Positions 50,571 to 58,425 of a stretch of DNA of 64,000 bases are shown here, piece by piece. The stretch covers positions 4,678,501-4,742,500 of the forward strand of contig NZ_CP109434.1 in NCBI RefSeq assembly GCF_036227105.1, in the 5' to 3' direction. The notes below the pieces were generated by a model, which saw only the letters and a program-made list of their open reading frames with translations, was not told the DNA's origin and made no database searches. Numbering within the stretch: the stretch's first letter is position 1; each line of letters begins with the position of its first letter. The position numbers and the translations under genes are program-made. The stretch is from Amycolatopsis sp. NBC_01488 (GTDB taxonomy: Bacteria > Actinomycetota > Actinomycetes > Mycobacteriales > Pseudonocardiaceae).

Positions 50571-52886
50571 TCACGAGGAATAGGCTTCGAGTTCGGACAG
50601 CTGGCCCGCGGGCCAGCCGGTGTTGCCGGTGAAGGTCAGCTGCAGCGTGCGCGCCGACGTCGCCGGGAAGGTGATGGTCGCGGTGTTGCCGGACGCGGGG
50701 TTGAACGTGTAGCCGGCGGCGGCCTTGATCCCGCCGACCGAGATCGTCTGCGTGCGGGTGCCCCACGCCGACGACGGCGGCAGCTTCAGCACCAGCCGCG
50801 AGACGGTCACCGTGCTGCCGAAGTCGACGGTGAACGTCTGCGGGAACGCGTTGTTCGTGCTCTCCCAGTACGAGTTCGCGTCCCCGTCGACCGCGTTGCC
50901 CGGCGGGAAGCCACCCTGCGAGCCGGACGCGCTGACGTTCTTGTGCAGCGCCAGGCTCCCGGTGGGCGGGGTCGTGGTGGGCGGGGTCGTGGTCGGCGGA
51001 GTGGTGGTTGGCGGCGGTGTGGTGGTCGTGGTGCCGCCGTTGTTCGAGCCGTAGACGGGCGTCGGCCACGAGCCGCAGTACGTCGTCGTCCACCCCGAGT
51101 TGCCGCCCTGGTCGGCGAGACCGGTCATCGCGTCCGGGCCCATGCAGTTGTAGACGCCCGCGCGGCCGACGCCGGTCGCGACGACGTTCTGCACCGACCC
51201 CGTCGGCTTGGCCTGGATCTGCCAGGCGAACGTGCCGGCCCCGCTGATCCGGACGTTCGTGAAGTGCACGTCCGTGGTGGCGCTGTCGATGAACTGGATC
51301 GCCTCGTAGTTGTTGTCCTGCAGGTCGAGGTCGGTGACGTCGACGCGGCCGGTGATCGCCGAGTCGCGGCCGTCGAACCACAGCGCGCCGACGCCGAACT
51401 GCCAGTTCGAGTCGAGCACGCCGGTGCGGATCGCGGTGTTGCGCGCGACGGTCGTGGTGCCCGAGAGCGGCACCGCGCTGAACCGGTTGGCGATGTGCAG
51501 GCCGCCGCCCTGGTCCTGGTTGTCGGCCACGACGTTGTCGGACACGGTGTTGTCGTGCCCGCCGTAGATCGCGATGTTGTTCGCGAGGATCGGCAGCAGG
51601 ACGGTGTTGAAGGAGAACGTGTTGTGGTGGTCGGCGTCGTGCTCGGACCACATGGCCAGGCCGTCGTCGCCGGTGTTGCGCAGGAAGTTGTTCGTGACCG
51701 TGACGTTGCTGATGCCCTGGTGCAGGTTCAGCCCGTCGGCCGTCTGGTCGAGGATCCGGTTGCCGGACACGGTGAGCCCGTCGAACGGCCCGTCGAGCCA
51801 CAGCCCGACCTTCGTGTGCTGCAGCCACAGGTTCTGCACGACCGAGCCGCCGCCCAGCGCACCGCCGATGGCGTTGGACTGGTCGCAGTCGACGCGGGCG
51901 TCGACCTGGCCGATGATCGCGAAGTCGTACAGCTTGACCGCGCTGCTCGTGCCCGGGACGGCGCCGTTGCCGGGATACGTCGACGTCCCGCAGCTCGCCG
52001 GTTCGCCCTTGCCGAAGATCCCGGCGCGCGGGCCGGTCAGCACCGAGTACCACGGCCCGGCGCCGCGGATCGTCACCTGGTCGACCGTGATGTGGTGGCC
52101 GAGGGTGAACGTCCCGGACGGGATCCAGACCTCCTTGCCCTGGCTGCGGGCGGCGGCCACGGCGGAGTCGAACGCGCCCGCGTCGTCGCTCGTGTCGCCC
52201 GCGGTGGCGCCGTAGTCGGTGACGGACACCGAGTTCGCGGGCCGCGAGGCGGCCGCGCCGACCTGCTCGAAGTCGGCGAGGTCGATCGTCGAGGCCGTGG
52301 TGTCGCCCGCGTCGACCTGCAGCTTGATCTTGGTGCCGGCCGGGTACGACGTGCCGAGCAGGGCGCGCGCCTCGTCGTAGAAGTGGTGCGCGTGGCCGTC
52401 ACCGGGGTTGTTGGTGAACGGGTACGAGCCGTAGTACCAGGCGTACTTCGAGGTCAGCGCGATGTCCCGGTTGTGGGCACCGCCGACGTAGAGCGAGATC
52501 GTGCCGCTCGTCCCGGTGCCGTTGGCGGAGTCCGGGAGGCTGTAGCGGAAGTCGATCGAGTTCGCCGGGGCCGTGAGCGTGAACTCGACGTACTGGCCCT
52601 GGCCGGACAGCGTGACGGCCTTGCGGCCGGACGCCTCGCCGGCGAGCGTGCCCGCCGCGCGGTTGGGGCCGATGATCGAGCCGTTCGTCGCCGCGTTTTC
52701 CGCTTCCTGTTCGAGGAAGGGCACGGTCGCGCCGCGGCCGGCCGCGAGGGCCGGGCTGCCGGCGGGAGCGGCGGCGATCGTCAGGCCGGCCGCGACGGTC
52801 ACGGCGGCGGCGATCGCACCGAATCTCTTGGCCCGGAGGCGATCCGGGGCTTTTTCGGGCGCGCTGGAGACAGAGCTGGGAGACAT
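50571..52886 (-). CDS. Secreted GH87 alpha-1,3-glucanase (mutanase/mycodextranase), copy 2
   Basis: A 771-residue homologue of the next gene, with the same order: signal sequence with a long basic N-region (RLRAKRFGAIAAAVTVAAG), CBM35-like domain ending DLADFEQVG, beta-helix, and a discoidin domain. Here a Thr/Pro linker (TTTPPTTTPP repeats) joins the last two. The catalytic aspartates would be D384 (ADGLN), D407 and D408 (GDDGLAMWS). ATG 52886 is preferred over the in-frame start at 52985, which would add a 33-residue non-signal leader. It heads the GH87 operon, with a candidate LacI operator about 90 bp upstream. The two copies likely arose by duplication and may differ in endo/exo mode. 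Confidence 0.87.
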   Translation of the reverse strand: MSPSSVSSAPEKAPDRLRAKRFGAIAAAVTVAAGLTIAAAPAGSPALAAGRGATVPFLEQEAENAATNGSIIGPNRAAGTLAGEASGRKAVTLSGQGQYVEFTLTAPANSIDFRYSLPDSANGTGTSGTISLYVGGAHNRDIALTSKYAWYYGSYPFTNNPGDGHAHHFYDEARALLGTSYPAGTKIKLQVDAGDTTASTIDLADFEQVGAAASRPANSVSVTDYGATAGDTSDDAGAFDSAVAAARSQGKEVWIPSGTFTLGHHITVDQVTIRGAGPWYSVLTGPRAGIFGKGEPASCGTSTYPGNGAVPGTSSAVKLYDFAIIGQVDARVDCDQSNAIGGALGGGSVVQNLWLQHTKVGLWLDGPFDGLTVSGNRILDQTADGLNLHQGISNVTVTNNFLRNTGDDGLAMWSEHDADHHNTFSFNTVLLPILANNIAIYGGHDNTVSDNVVADNQDQGGGLHIANRFSAVPLSGTTTVARNTAIRTGVLDSNWQFGVGALWFDGRDSAITGRVDVTDLDLQDNNYEAIQFIDSATTDVHFTNVRISGAGTFAWQIQAKPTGSVQNVVATGVGRAGVYNCMGPDAMTGLADQGGNSGWTTTYCGSWPTPVYGSNNGGTTTTTPPPTTTPPTTTPPTTTPPTGSLALHKNVSASGSQGGFPPGNAVDGDANSYWESTNNAFPQTFTVDFGSTVTVSRLVLKLPPSSAWGTRTQTISVGGIKAAAGYTFNPASGNTATITFPATSARTLQLTFTGNTGWPAGQLSELEAYSS

Positions 52887-52974
52887 GGGCGGCACTGGCC
52901 TTTCCGCAGCAGGTGGGGGACCTCTGTGACCGGGATCATACGAATCTGGGACAAGAAACCGCAATAGTTGGACG

Positions 52975-52988
52975 AACTTACGCAACTT
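52975..52988. promoter_or_regulatory. Candidate LacI operator before the GH87 operon
   Basis: AACTTACGCAACTT, 89 bp upstream of the first GH87 start, in an AT-rich stretch. It shares AACTT and GCAACTT with the motifs before the sugar ABC operon and the LacI gene. Confidence 0.45.
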
Positions 52989-53085
52989 TGCGACAGGAAT
53001 TGACGACTGCGCCGGATGCCCGACGTTCGCTTACGCCCGGCGGAGCAACGCTCTCGCGGTCGGTGCGCGCTGATAGTTTTCCGGC

Positions 53086-53868
53086 ATGAGCCAGCGACGT
53101 GCGGACGGCAGCGCCGGGGACGCGGATTACGGCGCGATCGGCGGGGTCTACACCGATTACCGCAAGCCGGATCCCCGGATCGGCCAGTACATCCTCGACG
53201 CGCTGGGCGACGCGCGGACCGTGCTGAACGTCGGCGCGGGCGCCGGCGCGTACGAACCCGAAGACCGCGAAGTGACCGCCGTCGAGCCGTCCGCGTCGAT
53301 GCGGGCGCAGCGCCCGGCGGAGCTGCCGCCGGCGGTCGACGCGGTGGCCGAGAAGCTCCCGTTCCCGGACCGCGCGTTCGAGGGCGCGATGAGCACGTTC
53401 AGCGTCCACCAGTGGAACGACCTGTGGACCGGGCTGAAGGAGCTGCGCCGCGTCACCCGCGGCCCGATCGCCATCCTGACCTGCGACCCGGCCCTGCTGC
53501 GGCGGTTCTGGCTGCTCGACTACGCGCCCGAGGTGATCGAAACCGAAGCGCGGCGCTACCCGCCGGTCGACGACATCGCCGACGGGCTCGGCGGTACCAC
53601 GTCGATCATCGGCGTGCCGATCCCGATCGACTGCACCGACGGCTTCAACGAGGCCTACTACGCCCGCCCGGAACGCCTGCTCGACCCGGGCGCGCGGCTG
53701 TCGTGCTCGGCGTGGAGCTTCGTCGACGACCGCGTGCACCACCGCTTCGCCGCCGAGCTGCAGCACGACCTCGACGACGGCACGTGGGAACGCCGTTACG
53801 GGCGCCTGCGCGAGCAGCGGACGTTCGAGGGGTCGCTGGTCCTCGTCGTCTCGGACCCGACGTCGTGA
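53086..53868 (+). CDS. Class I SAM-dependent methyltransferase
   Basis: A 260-residue Rossmann-fold methyltransferase. Motif I is TVLNVGAGAGAYEPED, the acidic residue after strand 2 lies in VTAVEPSASM, and the Methyltransf_11 pattern continues with AEKLPFPDRAFEGAMSTFSVHQW. The acceptor is unknown. Its stop overlaps the GTG of the next gene (GTGA), so the methyltransferase and HSL-type hydrolase are coupled. It is divergent from the GH87 operon. Confidence 0.88.
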   Translation: MSQRRADGSAGDADYGAIGGVYTDYRKPDPRIGQYILDALGDARTVLNVGAGAGAYEPEDREVTAVEPSASMRAQRPAELPPAVDAVAEKLPFPDRAFEGAMSTFSVHQWNDLWTGLKELRRVTRGPIAILTCDPALLRRFWLLDYAPEVIETEARRYPPVDDIADGLGGTTSIIGVPIPIDCTDGFNEAYYARPERLLDPGARLSCSAWSFVDDRVHHRFAAELQHDLDDGTWERRYGRLREQRTFEGSLVLVVSDPTS

Positions 53869-54779
53869 CGCCGCCGCCGTTCGACCCCGAGCTGGCGCCC
53901 GTCGTCGAGATGCTGCGCGTCCTCCGCCCGCCACTGGCTTCCCTCGCCGACATCCCCGGCCGCCGCGAGCTGAACGCCGCCGAGCACCGGACCGTCGAGG
54001 AGCTGGCCGCCGCGTACCCCGGGTACAAGGTCGCGGAAGAGTACGCGGGGGACGTCCCGCTGCTGGTCATGGCCCCGGCGTCGAGCGCGGGCGTCCTGTA
54101 CTACGTCCACGGCGGTGGCACGATCGTCGGCAGCCACCTCGGCGCCGACGTGCCGAACCTGCTGGCCTGGGCCGGCGAACTGAGCCTGACGATCGTCTCG
54201 CCGGGCTACCGGCTCGCGCCCGAGCACCCGTACCCGGCGCCGGTCGAGGACTGCTACGCCGGTCTACTGTGGACGGCCGAGCGGTACGCCGCCCCGCTCG
54301 TGCTCGGCGGGATCAGCGCGGGCGGCGGCCTCGCGGCGGCCACGGCCCTGCTGGCCCGCGACCGCGGCGGCCCGTCCGTCGCCGGGCAGCTGCTGCTGTG
54401 CCCGATGCTCGACGACCGCAACGACACGCCGTCGGCCGTCGACTTCGACGGCCGCGGCCTCTGGGACCGCACGGCCAACCGGGTCGGCTGGACGGCCTAC
54501 CTCGGCGACCTCGACGACGTCCCGCCCTACGCCGCCGCGGCCCGCGCCACCGAGCTTGCCGGGCTGCCGCCGGCGTTCCTGGACGTCGGCACGGCGGAGA
54601 CGTTCCGCGACGAGGTGGTGGCGTACGCGGGCCGCATCTGGCAGGCGGGTGGCGAGGCCGAGCTGCACGTCTGGCCCGGGGGCTTCCACGGGTTCGACTC
54701 GCTGGCCCCGGAAGCGCGGATCAGCCGGGCGGCACGAGCCGCCCGGCTGACCTGGTTGCGGCGCTTACTCGGCCAGTAG
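53865..54779 (+). CDS. Alpha/beta hydrolase of the hormone-sensitive lipase family
   Basis: A 304-residue esterase. It has the HSL oxyanion motif YYVHGGGTIVGSH, the nucleophile elbow GGISAGGGLA, an acid in DVGTAETFRDE and the His in GGFHGFDSLAP. The GTG at 53865 overlaps the methyltransferase stop; a longer in-frame extension upstream only mirrors that gene. Family members hydrolyse short acyl esters. The 3' end overlaps the convergent carnitine-type acyltransferase by 15 bp. Confidence 0.9.
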   Translation: MTPPPFDPELAPVVEMLRVLRPPLASLADIPGRRELNAAEHRTVEELAAAYPGYKVAEEYAGDVPLLVMAPASSAGVLYYVHGGGTIVGSHLGADVPNLLAWAGELSLTIVSPGYRLAPEHPYPAPVEDCYAGLLWTAERYAAPLVLGGISAGGGLAAATALLARDRGGPSVAGQLLLCPMLDDRNDTPSAVDFDGRGLWDRTANRVGWTAYLGDLDDVPPYAAAARATELAGLPPAFLDVGTAETFRDEVVAYAGRIWQAGGEAELHVWPGGFHGFDSLAPEARISRAARAARLTWLRRLLGQ

Positions 54780-56510
54780 GTCCTGCAGTTCCCGCACCGC
54801 GACAGCGAGTTCGTCGGCGAAGCGGTACATCTCCGCGGACACGTGCTTCGGCGTGCTGAGGTAGATGTTCCAGCGGTCCGGCAGCAGCACGTACGCGACG
54901 CCGATGCACTGCGGGCTCGTCGAGCCGAAGCCGAAGTACTGGATGTTGACCGACGGCGCCGAGCTGGTGCTCAGGTAGTCGTCGCGCATCTTCAGCCAGC
55001 CCGGGGACGTGTACAGCGACGGCGTTTCCGGGTCGCCGCGGCGCTTCCCGATCAGCTGCAGCTCCCACAGGTGCTGCTCCGGCGCGTCACCGGCCTGACA
55101 CTCCTTCGCCCGCGAGACGTGCTTCGCCGCGGCCGTCCGGAACGCTTCGCGCTTCTCGTCGGCCGAAGCGGTGCCGCTTTCGACGGTGTCGACGAACTTC
55201 ACGACCTCCGGCGTCACGACTCGCATCGCCTCGGTGCGCCCGTTCTGGAACTGCCGCGTCGCGATCGACTCGTACGTCGCTCCGGTCAGGCCCTTCGCGC
55301 GGCGATGCGCGAGCTGGTACGCCATCTGCGCGAAGGCGTCCGGGGACATCCCCAGCTCCTTCGCCCGGTTGGCGCCGAAGTCGAACGACACGGTCTGCGT
55401 CGCCGTCGCGTCCGCGTACGCCCTGAAGGCGGCCCCCGCCGCGAGAGCGTCTTCGCGGAGGGCGTCGGTCAACGCGAACTCGACGACCTCGTAGCCCGGC
55501 ACGCCCTCGGCGGGCTCCCGCGACGAACGCGAACCGCTCAGCAGCACGTCGGTGAAGCCGAGGATCGTCGTGCCGTCGAGCTCGCAGTGCTCGACGTTGA
55601 TCCCCGCGGTGCCGTCCTCGAACACGATGAGCGACACGGCCTTGTCGTACCAGCGGTTGTCGCCGTACAGCAGCCGGTCACCGGCTTCCAGGGCGCTCGA
55701 CGGCGTGAAGTCGTCCAGGCACAGGCAGAACAACGCCGTCTCGATCGTCTCCAGCGCGTCGCCGTTGCCCGCTTCGAGCAACGCGGCCCGCGAAGCCGCC
55801 CACTCCGCACGCGCCTTCGTCGTGAAGTGCCCCGCGGGGACGTCGGCGACGTGGTCGTCCTTGAGGATCGCGCGCAACCCGTCGGCCAGCTGCGCCGGCG
55901 AGTACGGGCGGCCGTCTTCGGCGAGGACGTCCAGGCGGAACGGCGTGTCCCGGTGGAACACGACGATGTGCCGCTCCGGCGACGGGAACCGCGTGCGCGC
56001 GGTGTCGAGCAGCTCGCCCGGGATGCGCGTGGCCGAGAACAGGTACTGGTGCTGCACCATCGACTGCGGCGTCCCGCGCAGCAGCACCGGCGGCACCAGT
56101 TCCTCGTCGAGCTTCAGCTTGTAGTCCACGGCGGCCGCGGTCAGCTCGGCCGCGCGCTCCACCTGACCCAGCGGGGAGTCCTGGAACAGGAAGAAGAAGT
56201 TGGCGTTGAGCGCGATCCGGTCGCGGCGGCCGAGGTAGCGGTACGGCCAGAACGTGTCGAGCCAGCTGCGCACGCCGGGCGAGCGGTTGTACTCCTCGAG
56301 CGCGGCCTGCCACCCGCGTCCGGGGCTGCCGGGCGCCAGGAACTCCGCGACCGCCGTTTCGGTCGCGGCCAGCTCGTCCGGCGTCAGCAGCGGTGCGCAC
56401 CACTCGAGGAAGCGGCGGCCGCTGTCCTCCAGCGTGGGGACGGGGACGCGGGGGAGCCGGTCCTCGTTGCCGAACGTGCGGGTGGACCAGTCCGGACTGC
56501 TCACGATCAT
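54765..56510 (-). CDS. Choline/carnitine O-acyltransferase family protein
   Basis: A 581-residue protein of the Carn_acyltransf family, which moves acyl groups between CoA and the hydroxyl of carnitine, choline or similar. The catalytic motif NVEHCELDG contains H308. Further family features are the N-terminal VPTLEDSGRRFLEWCAPLLT, LNANFFFLF, and STSSAPSVNIQYFGFGSTSPQCIGVAYVL near the C terminus (the STS-type substrate motif). No targeting signal is seen. Such enzymes are common in eukaryotes and sparse in bacteria. Its start overlaps the methyltransferase stop (ATGA at 56510), so it belongs to an operon with a methyltransferase and a 2OG oxygenase; the acceptor is probably their product. Confidence 0.87.
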   Translation of the reverse strand: MIVSSPDWSTRTFGNEDRLPRVPVPTLEDSGRRFLEWCAPLLTPDELAATETAVAEFLAPGSPGRGWQAALEEYNRSPGVRSWLDTFWPYRYLGRRDRIALNANFFFLFQDSPLGQVERAAELTAAAVDYKLKLDEELVPPVLLRGTPQSMVQHQYLFSATRIPGELLDTARTRFPSPERHIVVFHRDTPFRLDVLAEDGRPYSPAQLADGLRAILKDDHVADVPAGHFTTKARAEWAASRAALLEAGNGDALETIETALFCLCLDDFTPSSALEAGDRLLYGDNRWYDKAVSLIVFEDGTAGINVEHCELDGTTILGFTDVLLSGSRSSREPAEGVPGYEVVEFALTDALREDALAAGAAFRAYADATATQTVSFDFGANRAKELGMSPDAFAQMAYQLAHRRAKGLTGATYESIATRQFQNGRTEAMRVVTPEVVKFVDTVESGTASADEKREAFRTAAAKHVSRAKECQAGDAPEQHLWELQLIGKRRGDPETPSLYTSPGWLKMRDDYLSTSSAPSVNIQYFGFGSTSPQCIGVAYVLLPDRWNIYLSTPKHVSAEMYRFADELAVAVRELQDLLAE

Positions 56511-57334
56511 CCTTCTTGCTGAGAAGTGGCGAGCGTGGCCGCGAGTTCCGCGGCCGCGCCTTCAGGACGGGAAACATACAGCTGCGCGTAGAGCCAGCCG
56601 TCGGACTCCAGGCCGGCCGGGTCGAACCCGGCCGCGTCGAGCGTGTCGAGGATCTGCGTCTGCTCCTCGGCGGAGGCGAACCGCCGCTGCCGGAACACGC
56701 CCGGTACCTGCGCGGTTTCGTACCCCAGCCCGGCGAGGCTGTCGGCGACCGGTTCGTAGGAGAACATCCGCAGCACGAAGTGCGCCATCCACGGCCGTGA
56801 GCCGCGGGCGATCCGGGTGATCGTCTTCTCGGTGACGTAGCCGACGCAGCCGGTCGAGATCACCAGGTCGACGTCGTCCAGCAGCTTGCGCTGGGTGCTG
56901 TCCGGGTCGTCGTGCTCGAGGTCGGCGTGGATCGCCTCGTCGAGGAACCCGGCGGAAAGCGCGTACTCGAGCGCCGGCGCCGACGCGTCCAAGCCGTAGA
57001 ACTTCGCCCCGCCCTCGCCGGTGACGCGCGTCCGGTCGGCTTCGAGCAGCCGTGCGTGGCTCAGCGGCCGCACGTCCGGGTCGGTGTAGTGCGCGTAGAG
57101 GTCGTCCATCGTGGCGTCGCACCGCCGCAGGGCCGCGTTGACGCCGTACGAGCAGCCGACGTCGAGCACGGTCGGGCGCTCGGCGGGGTGTTCGCCGATC
57201 AGTTTCGCGAAGTACGGCTTCGCGAGCTGGGGGATTTCGTAGCCGACGCGGCGGAGCGTGCCGAAGAACGGCCGCGGGTCGGGCGCGGTGTAGATGTGGT
57301 CGAACGAGATCTTGCCGGTCGAGTCGAAAGGCAC
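56507..57334 (-). CDS. SAM-dependent methyltransferase of the acyltransferase operon
   Basis: A 275-residue methyltransferase. The GTG at 57334 has AGGAG upstream and starts VPFDSTGKISFDHIYTAPDP. Motif I is VLDVGCSYGVNAALRRCD, followed by YGLDASAPALEYALSAGFLDEAIHADLE and the post-motif DLVISTGCVGYVTEKT. The remaining chain (to WLYAQLYVSRP) would form the acceptor pocket. The frame upstream of 57334 is open but reads through the intergenic gap. It lies 67 bp after the 2OG oxygenase and overlaps the acyltransferase. N- or O-methylation of an amino-acid-like substrate is a guess from context. Confidence 0.85.
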   Translation of the reverse strand: MPFDSTGKISFDHIYTAPDPRPFFGTLRRVGYEIPQLAKPYFAKLIGEHPAERPTVLDVGCSYGVNAALRRCDATMDDLYAHYTDPDVRPLSHARLLEADRTRVTGEGGAKFYGLDASAPALEYALSAGFLDEAIHADLEHDDPDSTQRKLLDDVDLVISTGCVGYVTEKTITRIARGSRPWMAHFVLRMFSYEPVADSLAGLGYETAQVPGVFRQRRFASAEEQTQILDTLDAAGFDPAGLESDGWLYAQLYVSRPEGAAAELAATLATSQQEG

Positions 57335-57401
57335 AGGCCAGGCTCCTGATCTAGTCGCAGCTCCGCTGTCCGTTGAGGGCGGCGGTGGGGGCATGGATGG
57401 A

Positions 57402-58259
57402 CTAGTCGAGCAGCTCGTCACCCCGGTCGGTGCGCCCCGCGAGGTGGGCGGGCAAGACCCGGCCGAAGAGCTGCCTGGTCCGCTCCGCGCTGCCGATGAC
57501 CCCCGGGCGCTCGCTGTAGGCGAAGATCGCGGAATGCCGCGCGATCGCACCCTCCACCGTACTGACCCGGTGCAAGGCGAAGCGCCCTTGGAAGAGCTGC
57601 AGATCCCCCGGACGGAGGCTGAGCCGCTGGACCGGACGGGTGCTTTCGCCGGAAAGGACCTCCCGCACGCCGGCGAAGTTCTCGTCGGCCGCGGACCGGA
57701 TGCCGGGGCAGTATTCGAAGGTCCCGCCCGCTTCGGCGGCCTGCGTCAGCATGCTCACGGTGTAGGCGTTCGTGTCGAAGTGCCACGGGTGCGCGCGGCC
57801 GGGTGCGATCGCGTTGAGCGTCAGCCCGGACAGCGGGTCGGCCAGTTCGTGCAGCTCCGGCAGGCCGAAGCAGTCGGCGACGAACCGCTGGAACAGCGGG
57901 CTGGTGTAGAGCCGGGCGATGATCGACGACGCGGGGATGTGGTCCCGGGCGACGAAGGCGTTGCCGCGCTCCATGATCGTGCGGCCCGGGTGGTCCTCGG
58001 GCAGCGGCTCGTCGATCGCCGTGTTGTAGGCGTTGACCTTTTCGATCTTCGTGTAGGCGTGCGGCTCCAGCGCGGCGCATTCTTCCCGGAGGACGTCGTG
58101 CAGCTCGGGCCGGATGAAGTCGGCGAGCACGCTGCACCCGACGGCGACCAGGTCGGCACGGGTGCGGGCGACGATCTCGCGCCACGCGGGACGGTCCGGA
58201 TCGGAGAGCGGGTAACGGTCGGTGTCGACCATTTCCAGTGGCGCCACGGAGGTGCTCAT
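57402..58259 (-). CDS. HalD/BesD-like Fe(II)/2-oxoglutarate-dependent oxygenase
   Basis: A 285-residue oxygenase; ATG 58259 has GGAAGGGA 5 nt upstream. The pattern HPWHFDTNAYTVSMLTQ, then AGGTFEYCPGIRSA, and LFQGRFALHRVSTVEG is that of the HalD/BesD family. The iron ligands are H160, D162 and H230. In the halogenases of this family the Asp is replaced by Gly, leaving room for chloride; here Asp is kept, so hydroxylation or another oxidation is expected rather than halogenation. Known relatives act on free amino acids such as lysine. It heads the operon with a methyltransferase and a carnitine-type acyltransferase. Confidence 0.85.
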   Translation of the reverse strand: MSTSVAPLEMVDTDRYPLSDPDRPAWREIVARTRADLVAVGCSVLADFIRPELHDVLREECAALEPHAYTKIEKVNAYNTAIDEPLPEDHPGRTIMERGNAFVARDHIPASSIIARLYTSPLFQRFVADCFGLPELHELADPLSGLTLNAIAPGRAHPWHFDTNAYTVSMLTQAAEAGGTFEYCPGIRSAADENFAGVREVLSGESTRPVQRLSLRPGDLQLFQGRFALHRVSTVEGAIARHSAIFAYSERPGVIGSAERTRQLFGRVLPAHLAGRTDRGDELLD

Positions 58260-58388
58260 CGAAGTCCCTTCCGCCGGGTGAGGGACCAGAGTTAGCACAG
58301 AGTCCGGTTGGTCAACCGTCCGTTTGTGAGCGGTGACACACAGTGCGTCAGAAGCGGTGCGAAGCGAGAACCCCCATGCGCCGCAAGA

Positions 58389-58421
58389 GTAGCGGGCGCC
58401 CGGAGCCTGGGCGCCCGCTAC
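58389..58421 (-). terminator. Hairpin terminator after fbiC
   Basis: A perfect 13-bp stem starting GTAGCGGGCGCCC with a 7-nt loop lies 5 bp after the fbiC stop (58426, minus strand). The rest of 58260-58388 should hold the promoter of the 2OG oxygenase operon. Confidence 0.85.
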
Positions 58422-58425
58422 CGTC

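Noticed and set aside
50950..51045. GGTGGTCGT-like tandem repeat as a non-coding element
   Set aside because: It encodes the Thr/Pro linker between the catalytic and discoidin domains of the GH87 protein.
57402..58259. The HalD/BesD-like protein as a radical halogenase
   Set aside because: The metal-binding motif is H160-x-D162; halogenases of this family have Gly in place of the Asp. Hydroxylation is more likely.
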